Shown: positions 37,982 to 46,873, counted from the stretch's first letter. The stretch: DNA of 46,873 bases from Alphaproteobacteria bacterium (GCA_019695395.1 JAIBAD010000010.1:1-46873); one strand, 5' to 3'. The notes: generated by a model not told the origin, from the letters alone. A program made the numbers and translations.

Positions 37982-39037
37982 ATGTTTCTTTTTAGGTCTC
38001 AAAACATAAAATCTTATTTATTTGCTTTTTTTATTGGAATTGCCAGTGCTTTAATTGCTTTTATCATAAAAATGCCCTTGCCTTGGATTATTGGGCCTAT
38101 GGTTGGGTGTGCTTTATTAAATTCACTAGGCATAGCTAGGTTACAGTGTTCCTTTAAACTTAAAAAAATAACAACTCTTGTATTAGGCGTTCTTTTAGGT
38201 AGCCGTTTTACATCGGATTTTTTTCATTTAAATATAGATTGGTTCCTAAGCTCTTGTGCCGTATTAATTTATGTTGTGCTCACAACAAGTATAATCCAAT
38301 TTCTCTATAGACGCATAGGAAAATATGACCAAGCTACAGCTTATTTTGCCGCTGCACCTGGTGGGTTAAGTGAAATGGTTTTAGCGGGATCCTATGCTGG
38401 AGCTGATGAAAGAATTATTGCTTTTAATCATGCATTAAGAATATTTATTATTGTGCTTATCTTATCATTTGGGTTTAGGATTTTTGGTGGGTATCACCCT
38501 CCTGTTGGGATTACAATTTTTAATACAATCGATTTATCAATTAAGGATTGGTTCATACTCATAAGTTGTGGATTCATTGGTTGGTTTATTGCATGGAAAT
38601 TTAATATACCTTCAGGTAATTTAATTTGTCCTTTATTATGTAGTGCTTTTGTACATATTATAGGGTTAACCCAATCTTACCCGCCAACTATTTTAATAAT
38701 TTTTGCCCAAATAATTGTTGGGATAAGTATTGGATGCCGTTTTCATAAGGAAGAAAAAATTAATTTATACCATCATTTTGTTTTAGCTTTAATAGCGATA
38801 GGTATTTTATTATTTTTTAGTTTAACTTTTGCTTATATTTTATCTGTTTTAAACGTACAAAAATTTTCAACAGCCTTTTTAGCATTTAGTCCAGCTGGCT
38901 TAACCGAAATGAGTTTAATTGCTCTAACCTTAGGCATGGATAGTACTTTTATAGTATTTTTTCATCTTATAAGAATTTTTTGTGTTGTTATAGGTGTTCC
39001 TTTATTTTTTCAAAAATATCTTCATAAAAAAAATTAA
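37982..39037 (+). CDS. AbrB-type (COG3180) polytopic membrane protein
   Basis: A 351-residue integral membrane protein with about ten hydrophobic helices. It matches the membrane AbrB duplication family (PF05145), often mislabelled as AbrB transcriptional regulators. Each half has the repeated motif: MPLPWIIGPMVGCALLNSLG and later IPSGNLICPLLCSAFVHI, and APGGLSEMVLAG matched by SPAGLTEMSLIA. Homologues include a putative ammonia monooxygenase family and transporters of unknown substrate. It is 14 bases after nadK and probably co-transcribed. No substrate can be assigned. Confidence 0.85.
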   Translation: MFLFRSQNIKSYLFAFFIGIASALIAFIIKMPLPWIIGPMVGCALLNSLGIARLQCSFKLKKITTLVLGVLLGSRFTSDFFHLNIDWFLSSCAVLIYVVLTTSIIQFLYRRIGKYDQATAYFAAAPGGLSEMVLAGSYAGADERIIAFNHALRIFIIVLILSFGFRIFGGYHPPVGITIFNTIDLSIKDWFILISCGFIGWFIAWKFNIPSGNLICPLLCSAFVHIIGLTQSYPPTILIIFAQIIVGISIGCRFHKEEKINLYHHFVLALIAIGILLFFSLTFAYILSVLNVQKFSTAFLAFSPAGLTEMSLIALTLGMDSTFIVFFHLIRIFCVVIGVPLFFQKYLHKKN

Positions 39038-39048
39038 AAATCTATATA

Positions 39049-39798
39049 TCATTCCTCTTTAATCTCACCTCCTAGTGAAATTATATATTCTTGAATTTCT
39101 TCTCGTGCTTTTTTTAATTCTGATAAATTTGTGCTTCTTAATACCAAACTTGTCCCAAAAAAACCTCGTTTAAAAAACGGGTAACTTCCAATTTCGACTA
39201 CCGGATATTGTTTTTGAATTGACGTAAGACGGTCTGCAAAACTTGTTTCCCCTAAATTTGCAACCAATGTAATAGAAAAAATTTTATCCCCGGATACAAG
39301 ATGATGTTTAATATTCTCAAACATAGCTTGCATAATAATTGGTACACCAGCCAGCACATATACATTATCTATTTTAAAACCCGGCGCTGCACTTACAGGA
39401 TTATCAATTAATTCTGCCCCTTCCGGTATTTTAGCCATACGTAATCGGGATTCATTTAAATCTTGGGAATTATAATGTTTTTGTAATTTTAAAACAGCTT
39501 TATCATTCAAAAGCAAAGATACGTTAAAAAGTTTTGCTATGGATAAAGATGTTATATCATCATGTGTGGGACCAATTCCTCCTGTTGTAAACACATAAGT
39601 ATAAGTTGCCTTATAAATTTTAACTGTTTGAATTATTATGTTTTCTTGATCTGGAATAAAACAAGCTTGTTCCAATCGAATAGATAGCGCAGAAAGTGCT
39701 TTAGCAAGATATGCTAAATTAGCATCTTGGGTACGACCGGAAAGTATTTCATTACCAATTACAACAACCCCTGCTGTAATTATACGATCAGAACACAT
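39049..39798 (-). CDS. CinA-type molybdopterin-binding domain protein (COG1058)
   Basis: A 249-residue protein with the MoaB/CinA N-terminal fold: GVVVIGNEILSGRTQDANLA (10-29), then TTGGIGPTHDDITSLSIAK (about 84-103). The C-terminal nicotinamide-nucleotide amidase domain of full CinA is absent. Similar stand-alone proteins in alphaproteobacteria may be nucleotide or pyrophosphate hydrolases, but their role is unsettled. The gene faces nadK-abrB and is followed upstream by a lipoprotein gene. Confidence 0.87.
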   Translation of the reverse strand: MCSDRIITAGVVVIGNEILSGRTQDANLAYLAKALSALSIRLEQACFIPDQENIIIQTVKIYKATYTYVFTTGGIGPTHDDITSLSIAKLFNVSLLLNDKAVLKLQKHYNSQDLNESRLRMAKIPEGAELIDNPVSAAPGFKIDNVYVLAGVPIIMQAMFENIKHHLVSGDKIFSITLVANLGETSFADRLTSIQKQYPVVEIGSYPFFKRGFFGTSLVLRSTNLSELKKAREEIQEYIISLGGEIKEE

Positions 39799-39825
39799 GG
39801 GTATTTGTTATTAATAAAAAATTCT

Positions 39826-40170
39826 TTAACGTGCTGAATTATTATACCCACGACCATCCATACATTCGTCAACCAAACGCTGATAGCGATTTTTTTCATC
39901 ATATTCATTCAACCCTTTGGCCAAACGTGTATCTTCAATTCCTCCTGAATCAGAATCTTGGCCACGACTAATATCTTGATCTATTGTGCTATCACGTTTT
40001 AATACAGCTGCAGCTTGTTGCTTACAACCTTCTAAATCTTCTGTTGCTTGTTCAGCACCTACATTATTTCGCTGATATGTTTTTTTCTGTTTTTTAGGGG
40101 CAAATAAACTACAACCACCTATTATTGATAATAATATAACTGCTAAAAAGATGATTTTAATTATTTTCAT
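39826..40170 (-). CDS. Small lipoprotein with Cys-Met-x-x-Arg-Gly-Tyr tail motif
   Basis: A 114-residue protein with a lipoprotein signal (IIFLAVILLSIIGGC, lipidated Cys20). The mature part is short and polar, with GCKQQAAAVLKRDS and a C-terminal VDECMDGRGYNNS. Pairs of conserved cysteines with CM..RGY recur in small lipoproteins of alphaproteobacteria. The two mature cysteines could form a disulfide. No function is known. It is divergent from map across 120 bases and codirectional with the CinA-domain gene. Confidence 0.75.
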   Translation of the reverse strand: MKIIKIIFLAVILLSIIGGCSLFAPKKQKKTYQRNNVGAEQATEDLEGCKQQAAAVLKRDSTIDQDISRGQDSDSGGIEDTRLAKGLNEYDEKNRYQRLVDECMDGRGYNNSAR

Positions 40171-40290
40171 TGTTGATGCCCTTATTTTAATGAAGATCTA
40201 TCTTTGCACAATTAACATAAAGATTCTAGAATAATATTATTTAATGATATATATATAAAGTTAAATAGTACACTTAAATTAAGAAAAATT

Positions 40291-41118
40291 ATGATATACC
40301 CAGATTTTGATGCCCAAGCTATATGGGACTATGATCAATCAAGGATTAAAATTCACCAAAATGCTGATTTTCATTCTATGCGTAAGGCTGGAAAATTAGC
40401 GGCAGAATGTTTAGATTTTATCACCCCTAAAGTAGAACCGGGCATCACCACAGAACAATTAAATAATTGGTGTCATCAATTTATCATTGACCATCATGCA
40501 ATTCCCGCACCCCTAAATTATAAAGGATTTCCAAAATCAATTTGTACGTCAATCAACCATGTTGTGTGCCATGGTATACCTGGTGAACGTATCCTAGAAG
40601 AAGGTGATATCATTAATATTGATATCACGGTAATTGTTGATGGATGGCACGGGGATACAAGCCGCATGTTTCCCGTTGGCAAAATTGGAATTAAAGCGCA
40701 ACGTCTTATTGATATTACTTTTGACTCTATGATGCATGGTATTGACCAAGTTAAACCAGGCAATACTGTGGGCGATATAGGACATGCCATTCAAACCTAT
40801 GCAGAAAAAAATCGCTTTTCTGTTGTTCAAGATTTTTGTGGACATGGTATTGGACGAATTTTTCATGACTCACCCTCTATCCTTCATTATGGAAAACCAG
40901 CAACTGGGCCTATTTTAAAACCAGGTATGTTTTTTACCATTGAGCCTATGCTTAATGCAGGACGGCCAGAAGTAAAAATTCTAAATGATGGTTGGACGGC
41001 TGTAACCAAAGATAAATCCTTATCAGCACAATTTGAACATACGATTGGTGTCACAGAAACTGGATATGAAATTTTTACCCTTTCTCCCCAAGGATTTACC
41101 AAACCACCTTATTCTTAA
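40291..41118 (+). CDS. map: Methionine aminopeptidase, type I
   Basis: Removes the initiator methionine from new proteins. 275 residues. The five metal ligands appear in order: the aspartates in NIDITVIVDGWHGDTSR, His in CGHGIGRIFH, Glu in FTIEPM and Glu in SAQFEHTI. The ILVCHGIP-like HVVCHGIPGERIL block contributes the substrate pocket. About 25 extra N-terminal residues precede the core. radC follows eight bases later. Confidence 0.96.
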   Translation: MIYPDFDAQAIWDYDQSRIKIHQNADFHSMRKAGKLAAECLDFITPKVEPGITTEQLNNWCHQFIIDHHAIPAPLNYKGFPKSICTSINHVVCHGIPGERILEEGDIINIDITVIVDGWHGDTSRMFPVGKIGIKAQRLIDITFDSMMHGIDQVKPGNTVGDIGHAIQTYAEKNRFSVVQDFCGHGIGRIFHDSPSILHYGKPATGPILKPGMFFTIEPMLNAGRPEVKILNDGWTAVTKDKSLSAQFEHTIGVTETGYEIFTLSPQGFTKPPYS

Positions 41119-41126
41119 TCATTTAT

Positions 41127-41819
41127 ATGCTCGATTCTCGTGATCTAAATTCTGTTCAAGGACATCGCCAAAGATTAAAACAACGATTTTTATCAGGTGG
41201 GTTAAAAGCCGTCGCAGATTATGAGTTACTTGAATTATTACTATTTTATGCAAACCCCCGTAAAGATATGAAACCTTTAGCTAAAAAGCTCATTAACCAT
41301 TTTGGCAATTTTTCTAAGATATTTTCAGCATCAATTGATGATTTAAAAAAAATTGATGGGATTGGTGAACACACTTTAATTCTTTTAAAAGCAATTCAAG
41401 CCACAGCTTTATTAGCTACAAAACAAGAAATAATCAAAAAACCTGTTTTTCAATCATTACCCCAATTACTTGATTATTGTCATTTAGCCATGGCCCATGA
41501 AAATAAAGAACAATTGCGTTTATTTTTTCTTAATAATGTTAATGAATTAATTAGTGAAGAAGTACAACAAACTGGTACAGTTGATCATACAGCTGTCTAT
41601 CCACGAGAAATTGCTAAACGTGCTCTTGAATTAAATGCTACTGGATTAATTATGGTTCATAATCATCCCTCTGGTCTTTTAAAACCATCCAAAGACGATA
41701 TTAATATTACAAAAGAAGTAAAATTTATTTTAGAAAAATTAAATATTATTCTTCATGATCATCTTATTATTACGAATAAGGGACATGTAAGTTTTGCTCA
41801 ACTTGAATTATTAAATTAA
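41127..41819 (+). CDS. radC: RadC-family JAB/MPN protein
   Basis: A 230-residue protein with an N-terminal helix-hairpin-helix region (LKKIDGIGEHTLILLKAI) and a C-terminal JAMM metalloprotease-like domain, whose zinc site is seen as MVHNHPSGLLKPSKDD. Despite its name, RadC has not been shown to repair DNA; the function is unknown. map and radC as neighbours are common in alphaproteobacteria, which suggests a conserved but unexplained link. Confidence 0.93.
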   Translation: MLDSRDLNSVQGHRQRLKQRFLSGGLKAVADYELLELLLFYANPRKDMKPLAKKLINHFGNFSKIFSASIDDLKKIDGIGEHTLILLKAIQATALLATKQEIIKKPVFQSLPQLLDYCHLAMAHENKEQLRLFFLNNVNELISEEVQQTGTVDHTAVYPREIAKRALELNATGLIMVHNHPSGLLKPSKDDINITKEVKFILEKLNIILHDHLIITNKGHVSFAQLELLN

Positions 41820-41840
41820 TTCATTCTGTAACTTTCTTTT

Positions 41841-41882
41841 TTCTATAATTAGAAATATTGAAATATTATTATTTCTATAATA
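41841..41882. promoter_or_regulatory. Repeated half-sites and -10 box upstream of purB
   Basis: TTTCTA-TAAT-TAGAAA (41841-41856) is a perfect 6-base inverted repeat, and the half-site TTTCTATAAT recurs at 41873-41882, 32 bases away. Both contain TATAAT; the second one would start a transcript about 40 bases before the purB ATG. The arrangement resembles an operator over a promoter, but the region is nearly all A+T. Confidence 0.3.
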
Positions 41883-41929
41883 TGACTTAAACAATCTTAA
41901 ATTAAAAAATCCATATAAGGAAAATTGTT

Positions 41930-43225
41930 ATGATTCCACGTTATAGTCGTCCACAAATGGTTGCTATTTGGGAACCAGAAAATCGCTATAATTTGTGGCT
42001 GGATATAGAAGCACATGCATGCGATGCACAAGCTAAATATGGATACATTCCCAAAGAAGCAGCAGAAGCTTTCCGTCAAAAAGCAAAATTTGATGTTAAG
42101 AGAATTGATGAAATCGAACAACAAACAAAACATGATGTTATTGCTTTTTTAACCAACGTTGCCGAATATGTTGGCGAACCATCACGGTATGTCCATCAAG
42201 GAATGACATCTTCAGATGTTCTTGATACGTGTTTAGCTCTTCAGCTTGTTCAAGCGTGTGATATACTCCTTAATGATTTAGATATTCTTCTTGACGCTTT
42301 AAAACGCCGTGCTTTTGAACATCAATACACTTTATGTATAGGACGAAGCCATGGTATTCATGCTGAACCGGTTAGCTTTGGATTAAAACTTGCATCCCAC
42401 TGGGCTATTTTTTATCGTAATAAAAAACGTCTTTTCCAAGCACGTCAAGAAATTGGTACTTGCGCTATATCTGGTGCTGTTGGTACATTTGCCCATATAG
42501 ATCCCAGAATTGAAACATATGTCGCAGAAAAATTAAACCTTATGGTTGAACCAATTTCAACCCAAATTATTCCACGTGACAGACATGCTATGTTTTTTTC
42601 AGTTTTAGGCGTAATTGCAAGTTCGATTGAAAATCTAGCCACCGAAATAAGGCACCTACAACGTAGCGAGGTCGGTGAAGTTGAAGAATATTTTTCAATA
42701 GGTCAAAAAGGATCATCGGCTATGCCCCACAAACGCAACCCAGTCCTTTGCGAAAATGTCACCGGATTGGCACGAACGGTTCGTGCTGCTGTTATTCCTT
42801 TTTTAGAAAATATTACTTTATGGCACGAACGTGACATTTCCCATAGCTCTGTTGAAAGAATTTTGGCACCAGATACCACAGTTACCTTAGATTTTACCCT
42901 TGCAAGATTGGCCAATATTATTGATAAACTTATTGTTTATCCTGATAAAATGCGTGCTAACCTTGATAAACAAAAAGGATTAATTTATTCCCAAAGAGTT
43001 TTACTTGCTTTGACTCAAAAAGGAATGAGCCGAGAAGAATCATATGCTTTAGTCCAAAAATACGCAATGCAAAGTTGGCATACAGAAAACAATTTTTTAC
43101 AAATTTTAAAAGAAGATACCCAAATTAAAAAATTTCTACAATTTGATGAGCTAGCCGAACTTTTTGACCCGATATATCATCTAAAACATGTAGATTTAAT
43201 TTTCAATCGTGTCTTCAATACCTAA
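41930..43225 (+). CDS. purB: Adenylosuccinate lyase
   Basis: Acts twice in purine synthesis: SAICAR to AICAR, and adenylosuccinate to AMP. 431 residues, fumarase/aspartase superfamily. Signature GSSAMPHKRNP lies in the catalytic loop (after FSIGQK), with TSSDVLDT and GRSHGIHAEP further upstream. AAGG precedes the ATG by about ten bases. It is the first of the pur genes here, but is separated from purC by the antisense zeta inhibitor gene. Confidence 0.97.
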   Translation: MIPRYSRPQMVAIWEPENRYNLWLDIEAHACDAQAKYGYIPKEAAEAFRQKAKFDVKRIDEIEQQTKHDVIAFLTNVAEYVGEPSRYVHQGMTSSDVLDTCLALQLVQACDILLNDLDILLDALKRRAFEHQYTLCIGRSHGIHAEPVSFGLKLASHWAIFYRNKKRLFQARQEIGTCAISGAVGTFAHIDPRIETYVAEKLNLMVEPISTQIIPRDRHAMFFSVLGVIASSIENLATEIRHLQRSEVGEVEEYFSIGQKGSSAMPHKRNPVLCENVTGLARTVRAAVIPFLENITLWHERDISHSSVERILAPDTTVTLDFTLARLANIIDKLIVYPDKMRANLDKQKGLIYSQRVLLALTQKGMSREESYALVQKYAMQSWHTENNFLQILKEDTQIKKFLQFDELAELFDPIYHLKHVDLIFNRVFNT

Positions 43226-43228
43226 AAA

Positions 43229-43555
43229 CTAATTGATTTCTTTCAAAAACTGTTCTTTCGCAAGAATAAAAAATTCTTCCATTTTATGTTTTATACTATG
43301 GGCACTTAAAGAAATATTTTTTTCCTTACAATCTTTAAGAATTTTTTCGATGACATCGTCATCTCCAGGTTTATCAAAATCAGCCATGACCACTGTTTTT
43401 GCATATTCTTCTGCTTCTGCCGAATTTAATCCAAATTCAGTTGCCACCCATAAACCTAATAATTTATTACGACGCATATTAATTTTGAATCTTAATTCTT
43501 GATCATGCTTATATTTTTGTTCGAAATTTTTTTCGCGATCTTGAAAATTTGTCAT
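43229..43555 (-). CDS. F1-ATPase inhibitor zeta (DUF1476)
   Basis: A 108-residue, almost fully helical protein. MTNFQDREKNFEQKYKHDQE (1-20) is the N-terminal inhibitory segment of alphaproteobacterial zeta subunits, which block F1-ATPase rotation to prevent ATP hydrolysis; the following four-helix bundle includes MRRNKLLGLWVATEFGL and the acidic KPGDDDVIEKI. The family is nearly confined to alphaproteobacteria and often lies beside purB or purC. It ends three bases from the purB stop, convergent. Confidence 0.93.
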   Translation of the reverse strand: MTNFQDREKNFEQKYKHDQELRFKINMRRNKLLGLWVATEFGLNSAEAEEYAKTVVMADFDKPGDDDVIEKILKDCKEKNISLSAHSIKHKMEEFFILAKEQFLKEIN

Positions 43556-43783
43556 TTTACTTAAACACCTTTGTAATAATGTAACCTGGCTAAATCATAA
43601 TATGAATCATAAAAAGAACAAGGCAGGAAATCTTGAACTATATTTTCTTTATTAACTTGATAATTTAAGTAAGTAAAGATTGTATTCTTACGCATCCCCT
43701 GCTATAGAAGATATTCTGAAAAGAGACAGTAGATCTTAATATTAACTTATTATTAAATTGTGATGCCACAAGAAAGAGGAAGA

Positions 43784-44548
43784 ATGTCTCGACGCCGCCG
43801 AATTTATGAAGGCAAAGCAAAAGTTTTGTTCGAAGGACCAGAACCAGGTACCTTAGTGCAATATTTTAAAGATGATGCAACCGCTTTTAATAATCAAAAA
43901 AAAGGGGTTATAACAGGCAAAGGTGTTCTGAATAATAGAATTTCAGAATATTTGATGACTAAATTAAATGAAACTGGAATTCCAACCCATTTTGTCAGAC
44001 GTCTTAATATGCGTGAACAACTTGTTCGGGAAGTAGAAATTATACCCCTTGAAATTGTTATTCGAAATGTGGCAGCAGGCTCTCTTGCTAAACGTTTTGG
44101 CATTACAGAAGGAACAGCCCTTCCTCGTTCCATTGTTGAATTTTATTATAAATCCGATGAACTTGGTGATCCCATGGTCAATGAAGAGCATATTATTGCC
44201 TTTTCATGGGCTACAGCCCAAGAGTTAGAAGACATTATGGCCTTAAGTCTTCGGGTTAATGATTTCTTATCGGGATTATTTCTTGGTGTGGGATTAAAAC
44301 TTGTCGATTTTAAATTGGAATTTGGACGTCTTTATGAAGGTGAAGAAATGCGGATTGTGCTTGCCGATGAAATTAGCCCTGATTCTTGTCGATTGTGGGA
44401 TATTAAAACCAATGAGAAGCTTGATAAAGATCGTTTCCGTAGAGATCTAGGTGGCGTTGAAGAAGCTTATCAAGAAGTTGCCAGAAGACTTGGTATTTTA
44501 CCCGAAGGTGGACCTCGTGACCTTAAGGGTCCAGATACCATGCAATAA
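43784..44548 (+). CDS. purC: SAICAR synthetase (phosphoribosylaminoimidazole-succinocarboxamide synthase)
   Basis: Joins CAIR and aspartate with ATP. The frame begins with GTG at 43760, but ATG 43784 gives [18 protein letters not shown], the usual alphaproteobacterial start, with GAGG four bases before. The 254 residues include the nucleotide site YEGKAKVL (8-15), the substrate loop around [12 protein letters not shown], and LVDFKLEFG with [12 protein letters not shown]. It starts the close-packed purC-purS-purQ-purL row. Confidence 0.95.
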   Translation: MSRRRRIYEGKAKVLFEGPEPGTLVQYFKDDATAFNNQKKGVITGKGVLNNRISEYLMTKLNETGIPTHFVRRLNMREQLVREVEIIPLEIVIRNVAAGSLAKRFGITEGTALPRSIVEFYYKSDELGDPMVNEEHIIAFSWATAQELEDIMALSLRVNDFLSGLFLGVGLKLVDFKLEFGRLYEGEEMRIVLADEISPDSCRLWDIKTNEKLDKDRFRRDLGGVEEAYQEVARRLGILPEGGPRDLKGPDTMQ

Positions 44549-44563
44549 AGCTTATAATAAAAT

Positions 44564-44809
44564 ATGAAAGCAATTGTTGAAATCACCTTAAAAAAATCTG
44601 TTCTTGATCCCCAAGGTCAAGCTATTGCCCATGCCTTACATTCGCTGAATTTTCAAAACGTCGAAACTATACGTCAAGGTAAATTGATAGAAATTGATTT
44701 AAAAGAAACAGATAAAATTAAAGCAAAAAAAAGTGTTGAAGATATGTGTAAAAAATTACTCGTTAATGAAATTATTGAAATTTACGAGATAAAATTTGTA
44801 GGTGAATAA
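44564..44809 (+). CDS. purS: FGAM synthase subunit PurS
   Basis: Small bridging subunit (81 residues) that joins PurQ and PurL in the three-part FGAM synthase used by many bacteria outside the gammaproteobacteria. Recognisable by MKAIVEITLKKSVLDPQGQA (1-20), LNFQNVETIRQGKLIEIDL and the C-terminal MCKKLLVNEIIEIYEI. Its stop overlaps the first base of purQ (TAATG), so the two are translated together. Confidence 0.96.
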   Translation: MKAIVEITLKKSVLDPQGQAIAHALHSLNFQNVETIRQGKLIEIDLKETDKIKAKKSVEDMCKKLLVNEIIEIYEIKFVGE

Positions 44810-45465
44810 TGCGGATTGGCATCATTGTTTTTCCAGGTTCTAATCGTGAAAATGATGTCTATAAACCTTTTGATATTCTTTGCGACATCAAACCTTTATT
44901 CCTTTGGCACCAAGATACAAATATCCCTCCTGTTGATCTGATCGTCGTACCAGGTGGATTTTCTTATGGCGATTATTTAAGAGCAGGTGCAATTGCTGCA
45001 CGTTCCCCCATTATGAAAGAGGTTATTCGATTAGCAAATAAAGGCACGCCTGTCCTTGGTATATGTAATGGATTTCAAATTCTTATAGAAAGTGGTTTGT
45101 TGCCGGGTATCTTATTGCGTAATACCCATTTAAAATTTATTTGTAAAATTGTTAAAATTAAGGTTGTTAATAATACATCAATATTTACGCATCTGTATCA
45201 AAAAGATCAAATTGTTCATTTTCCTGTTGCCCATCATGATGGAAATTATTATGCCGATCATGCATTACTTAATGACCTTGAACAAAATGATCAAATTGCA
45301 TTTCAATATATCGATAATCCTAATGGTTCGATTCGTGATATTGCAGGTATTTATAACAAACAAAAAAACGTTTTGGGTTTAATGCCCCATCCTGAAAATG
45401 TTGCGTATCAAGGATTTAACAATATTGAAGATGGACGAGCTTTATTTCAAGGGTTAATTCATTAA
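44809..45465 (+). CDS. purQ: FGAM synthase glutaminase subunit PurQ
   Basis: Releases ammonia from glutamine for PurL. 218 residues, class I glutamine amidotransferase: IIVFPGSNRENDV, VPGGFSYGDYLRAGAIAA, nucleophile cysteine in LGICNGFQIL, and the His-Glu pair in LMPHPENV near the end. Glutaminase core complete. It touches purS on one side and purL on the other (ATG directly after its TAA). Confidence 0.96.
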   Translation: MRIGIIVFPGSNRENDVYKPFDILCDIKPLFLWHQDTNIPPVDLIVVPGGFSYGDYLRAGAIAARSPIMKEVIRLANKGTPVLGICNGFQILIESGLLPGILLRNTHLKFICKIVKIKVVNNTSIFTHLYQKDQIVHFPVAHHDGNYYADHALLNDLEQNDQIAFQYIDNPNGSIRDIAGIYNKQKNVLGLMPHPENVAYQGFNNIEDGRALFQGLIH

Positions 45466-46873
45466 ATGCCACAAATTAATAATGCCGTTTTAATCAATGA
45501 CGATATTGCTCAAGAACATGGGTTAACAATTGATGAATATAATTTACTCAAACAACTTTTAAAACGCACACCCAACCTTACCGAGCTTGGTATTGTATCT
45601 GTGATGTGGAGCGAACATTGTTCTTATAAATCATCCCGAAAATGGTTAAAAACCCTTCCTACCACAGCCCCCCATGTTATCCAAGGACCAGGTGAAAATG
45701 CTGGTGTTATCGATATTGGGGATAATCAGGCGCTCGTTTTTAAAATGGAAAGCCATAATCACCCTTCATATATTGAACCCTATCAAGGCGCAGCCACCGG
45801 TGTTGGCGGAATTATGCGAGATATTTTTACCATGGGCGCCAGACCCATTGCCAATCTTAATGCTTTACGCTTTGGCGATCCTACGCACGAGAAGACACGC
45901 CATCTTTTAAGTGGTGTGGTTGCAGGAATTGCAGGCTATGGAAATTGTATGGGTGTCCCAACTGTGGGTGGTGAAATTAATTTTCATGCGTCATATAATG
46001 ACAATATTCTTGTTAATGCCATGACTGTTGGTTTAGCTGATAAAGATAAAATTTTTTATTCAAAGGCAGCCGGTGTTGGCAATCCTGTTATCTATGTAGG
46101 GGCAAAAACAGGACGTGATGGTATCCATGGGGCAACCATGGCATCAGCAGAATTTGATCATACAAGTAGTGAAGATAGACCAACCGTCCAAATTGGCGAT
46201 CCTTTCACCGAAAAATTATTGCTTGAAGCTTGTCTTGAACTTATGCAAGAAGAAGCAATTATTGCCATTCAAGATATGGGGGCTGCCGGTCTTACCTCTT
46301 CTTCTGTGGAAATGTGTTCCAAGGGTAATCTTGGCATGGAAATCACCTTAGATCATGTTCCTGTACGTGAAACAGAAATGACTGCTTATGAAATGATGCT
46401 GTCTGAAAGCCAAGAACGTATGCTTATGATCTTAAAACCCGACTCTATGGAAAAAGCCAAATCCATATTTAATAAATGGGGTTTAGATTTTGCAACAATT
46501 GGTTTTTTAACTGAACGACCTTTTTTAACCCTTAGTCATCATCAAAAAATTTGTGCAGATTTACCTATATCTATTTTGGTTGATGCAGCACCTGCCTATC
46601 AACGTCCATATATCAATCCAGCGAAACCTCAAGACATACAATTTCCTGCAAATTTTGACCTAGATTTAATCGATTGTTTAAAAAAACTTGTGTCAAGTCC
46701 CGATCTTTGTTCAAGACGATGGGTTTGGCAACAATATGATTATATTGTTCGCGGTCAAACCCATGAGGGTCCAGGTGGGGATGCGGCCCTTATTAGAATT
46801 GATCCTTATAAAAAAGCTGTTGCTATCACAACGGATTGTACACCTCGGTATTGCCAAGCCGATCCTTATAGGG
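45466..46873 (+). CDS. purL: FGAM synthase large subunit PurL, cut by window end
   Basis: First 469 codons of the ATP-dependent amidase that makes FGAM in purine synthesis. It starts directly after the purQ stop. The active-site block [17 protein letters not shown], then [21 protein letters not shown] and [12 protein letters not shown], identify the small PurL that needs PurS and PurQ. The frame is open to base 46873; about 270 residues remain to be seen to the usual 735-745. No defect is visible. Confidence 0.96.
   Translation, partial: MPQINNAVLINDDIAQEHGLTIDEYNLLKQLLKRTPNLTELGIVSVMWSEHCSYKSSRKWLKTLPTTAPHVIQGPGENAGVIDIGDNQALVFKMESHNHPSYIEPYQGAATGVGGIMRDIFTMGARPIANLNALRFGDPTHEKTRHLLSGVVAGIAGYGNCMGVPTVGGEINFHASYNDNILVNAMTVGLADKDKIFYSKAAGVGNPVIYVGAKTGRDGIHGATMASAEFDHTSSEDRPTVQIGDPFTEKLLLEACLELMQEEAIIAIQDMGAAGLTSSSVEMCSKGNLGMEITLDHVPVRETEMTAYEMMLSESQERMLMILKPDSMEKAKSIFNKWGLDFATIGFLTERPFLTLSHHQKICADLPISILVDAAPAYQRPYINPAKPQDIQFPANFDLDLIDCLKKLVSSPDLCSRRWVWQQYDYIVRGQTHEGPGGDAALIRIDPYKKAVAITTDCTPRYCQADPYR

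Noticed and set aside
40518-40866. Two overlapping reading frames opposite map
   Set aside because: Both lie inside a well-conserved map gene and resemble no protein family.
43556-43783. Purine riboswitch or clear promoter upstream of purC
   Set aside because: No paired three-stem fold or conserved core was recognisable, and the -35/-10 candidates (such as TTGATA with TTGTAT) are weak.
1-46873. tRNA or rRNA genes, CRISPR arrays, insertion sequences or prophage
   Set aside because: All gaps are short and AT-rich with no cloverleaf, repeat-spacer pattern, transposase or integrase motif visible.

Overview
The window is an AT-rich, densely coding stretch of chromosome from an alphaproteobacterium. 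Several lineage markers point there: the F1-ATPase zeta inhibitor (DUF1476) beside the pur genes, the DUF1013/TrcR regulator next to a quinone oxidoreductase, DUF4164-zapA-6S RNA-5-FTHF cyclo-ligase, a cysteine-free ribosomal protein L31, and the long block ruvCAB-ybgC-tolQRAB-pal-cpoB-tilS-ftsH-folP-glmM. The low GC, the decayed genes and the T-rich spacers would fit a host-associated lineage such as Holosporales or an AT-rich Rhodospirillales. Purine synthesis and sugar-phosphate genes are kept, so the genome is not extremely reduced. This placement is inference. I saw no tRNA, rRNA, CRISPR array, insertion sequence or prophage.

Left part (1-16 kb). A truncated DUF486 membrane-protein gene is cut by the window edge. 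A minus-strand set follows: cysE, then two different cysteine desulfurases, which would make O-acetylserine for cysteine and mobilise its sulfur. A divergent alpha/beta hydrolase precedes the carbon-metabolism group tkt-gap-(unknown 148 aa)-fba, in which pgk is absent. Then come efp and suhB, and an envelope trio of OmpA-like protein, MotA/ExbB-like channel and MotB/OmpA-like protein. An ABC exporter and rpmE follow.

Middle (16-20 kb). A decayed NTF2-like gene runs into a GNAT acetyltransferase, followed by a quinone oxidoreductase, trcR and an ALDH7-type aldehyde dehydrogenase.

Minus-strand block (20-37 kb). Read in the transcription direction it is DUF4164, zapA, 6S RNA, fau, ymdB-like, yebC, ruvC, ruvA, ruvB, ybgC, tolQ, tolR, tolA, tolB, pal, [terminator], cpoB, tilS, ftsH, folP, glmM. 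It covers cell division, Holliday-junction processing, the Tol-Pal envelope-constriction machine, tRNA-Ile lysidine synthesis, membrane proteolysis, and folate and peptidoglycan precursors.

Right part (37-46.9 kb). nadK, an AbrB-type membrane protein, a CinA-domain protein, a small lipoprotein, map and radC are followed by the purine genes purB, purC, purS, purQ and purL (cut by the window end), with the zeta inhibitor gene antisense between purB and purC.

Most of this is conserved housekeeping synteny and I found no clear new defence or mobile system. The most interesting items are the uncharacterised gene between gap and fba, the energised OmpA/MotA/MotB envelope trio, the decayed NTF2-like gene, the 6S RNA, and a few candidate operators.
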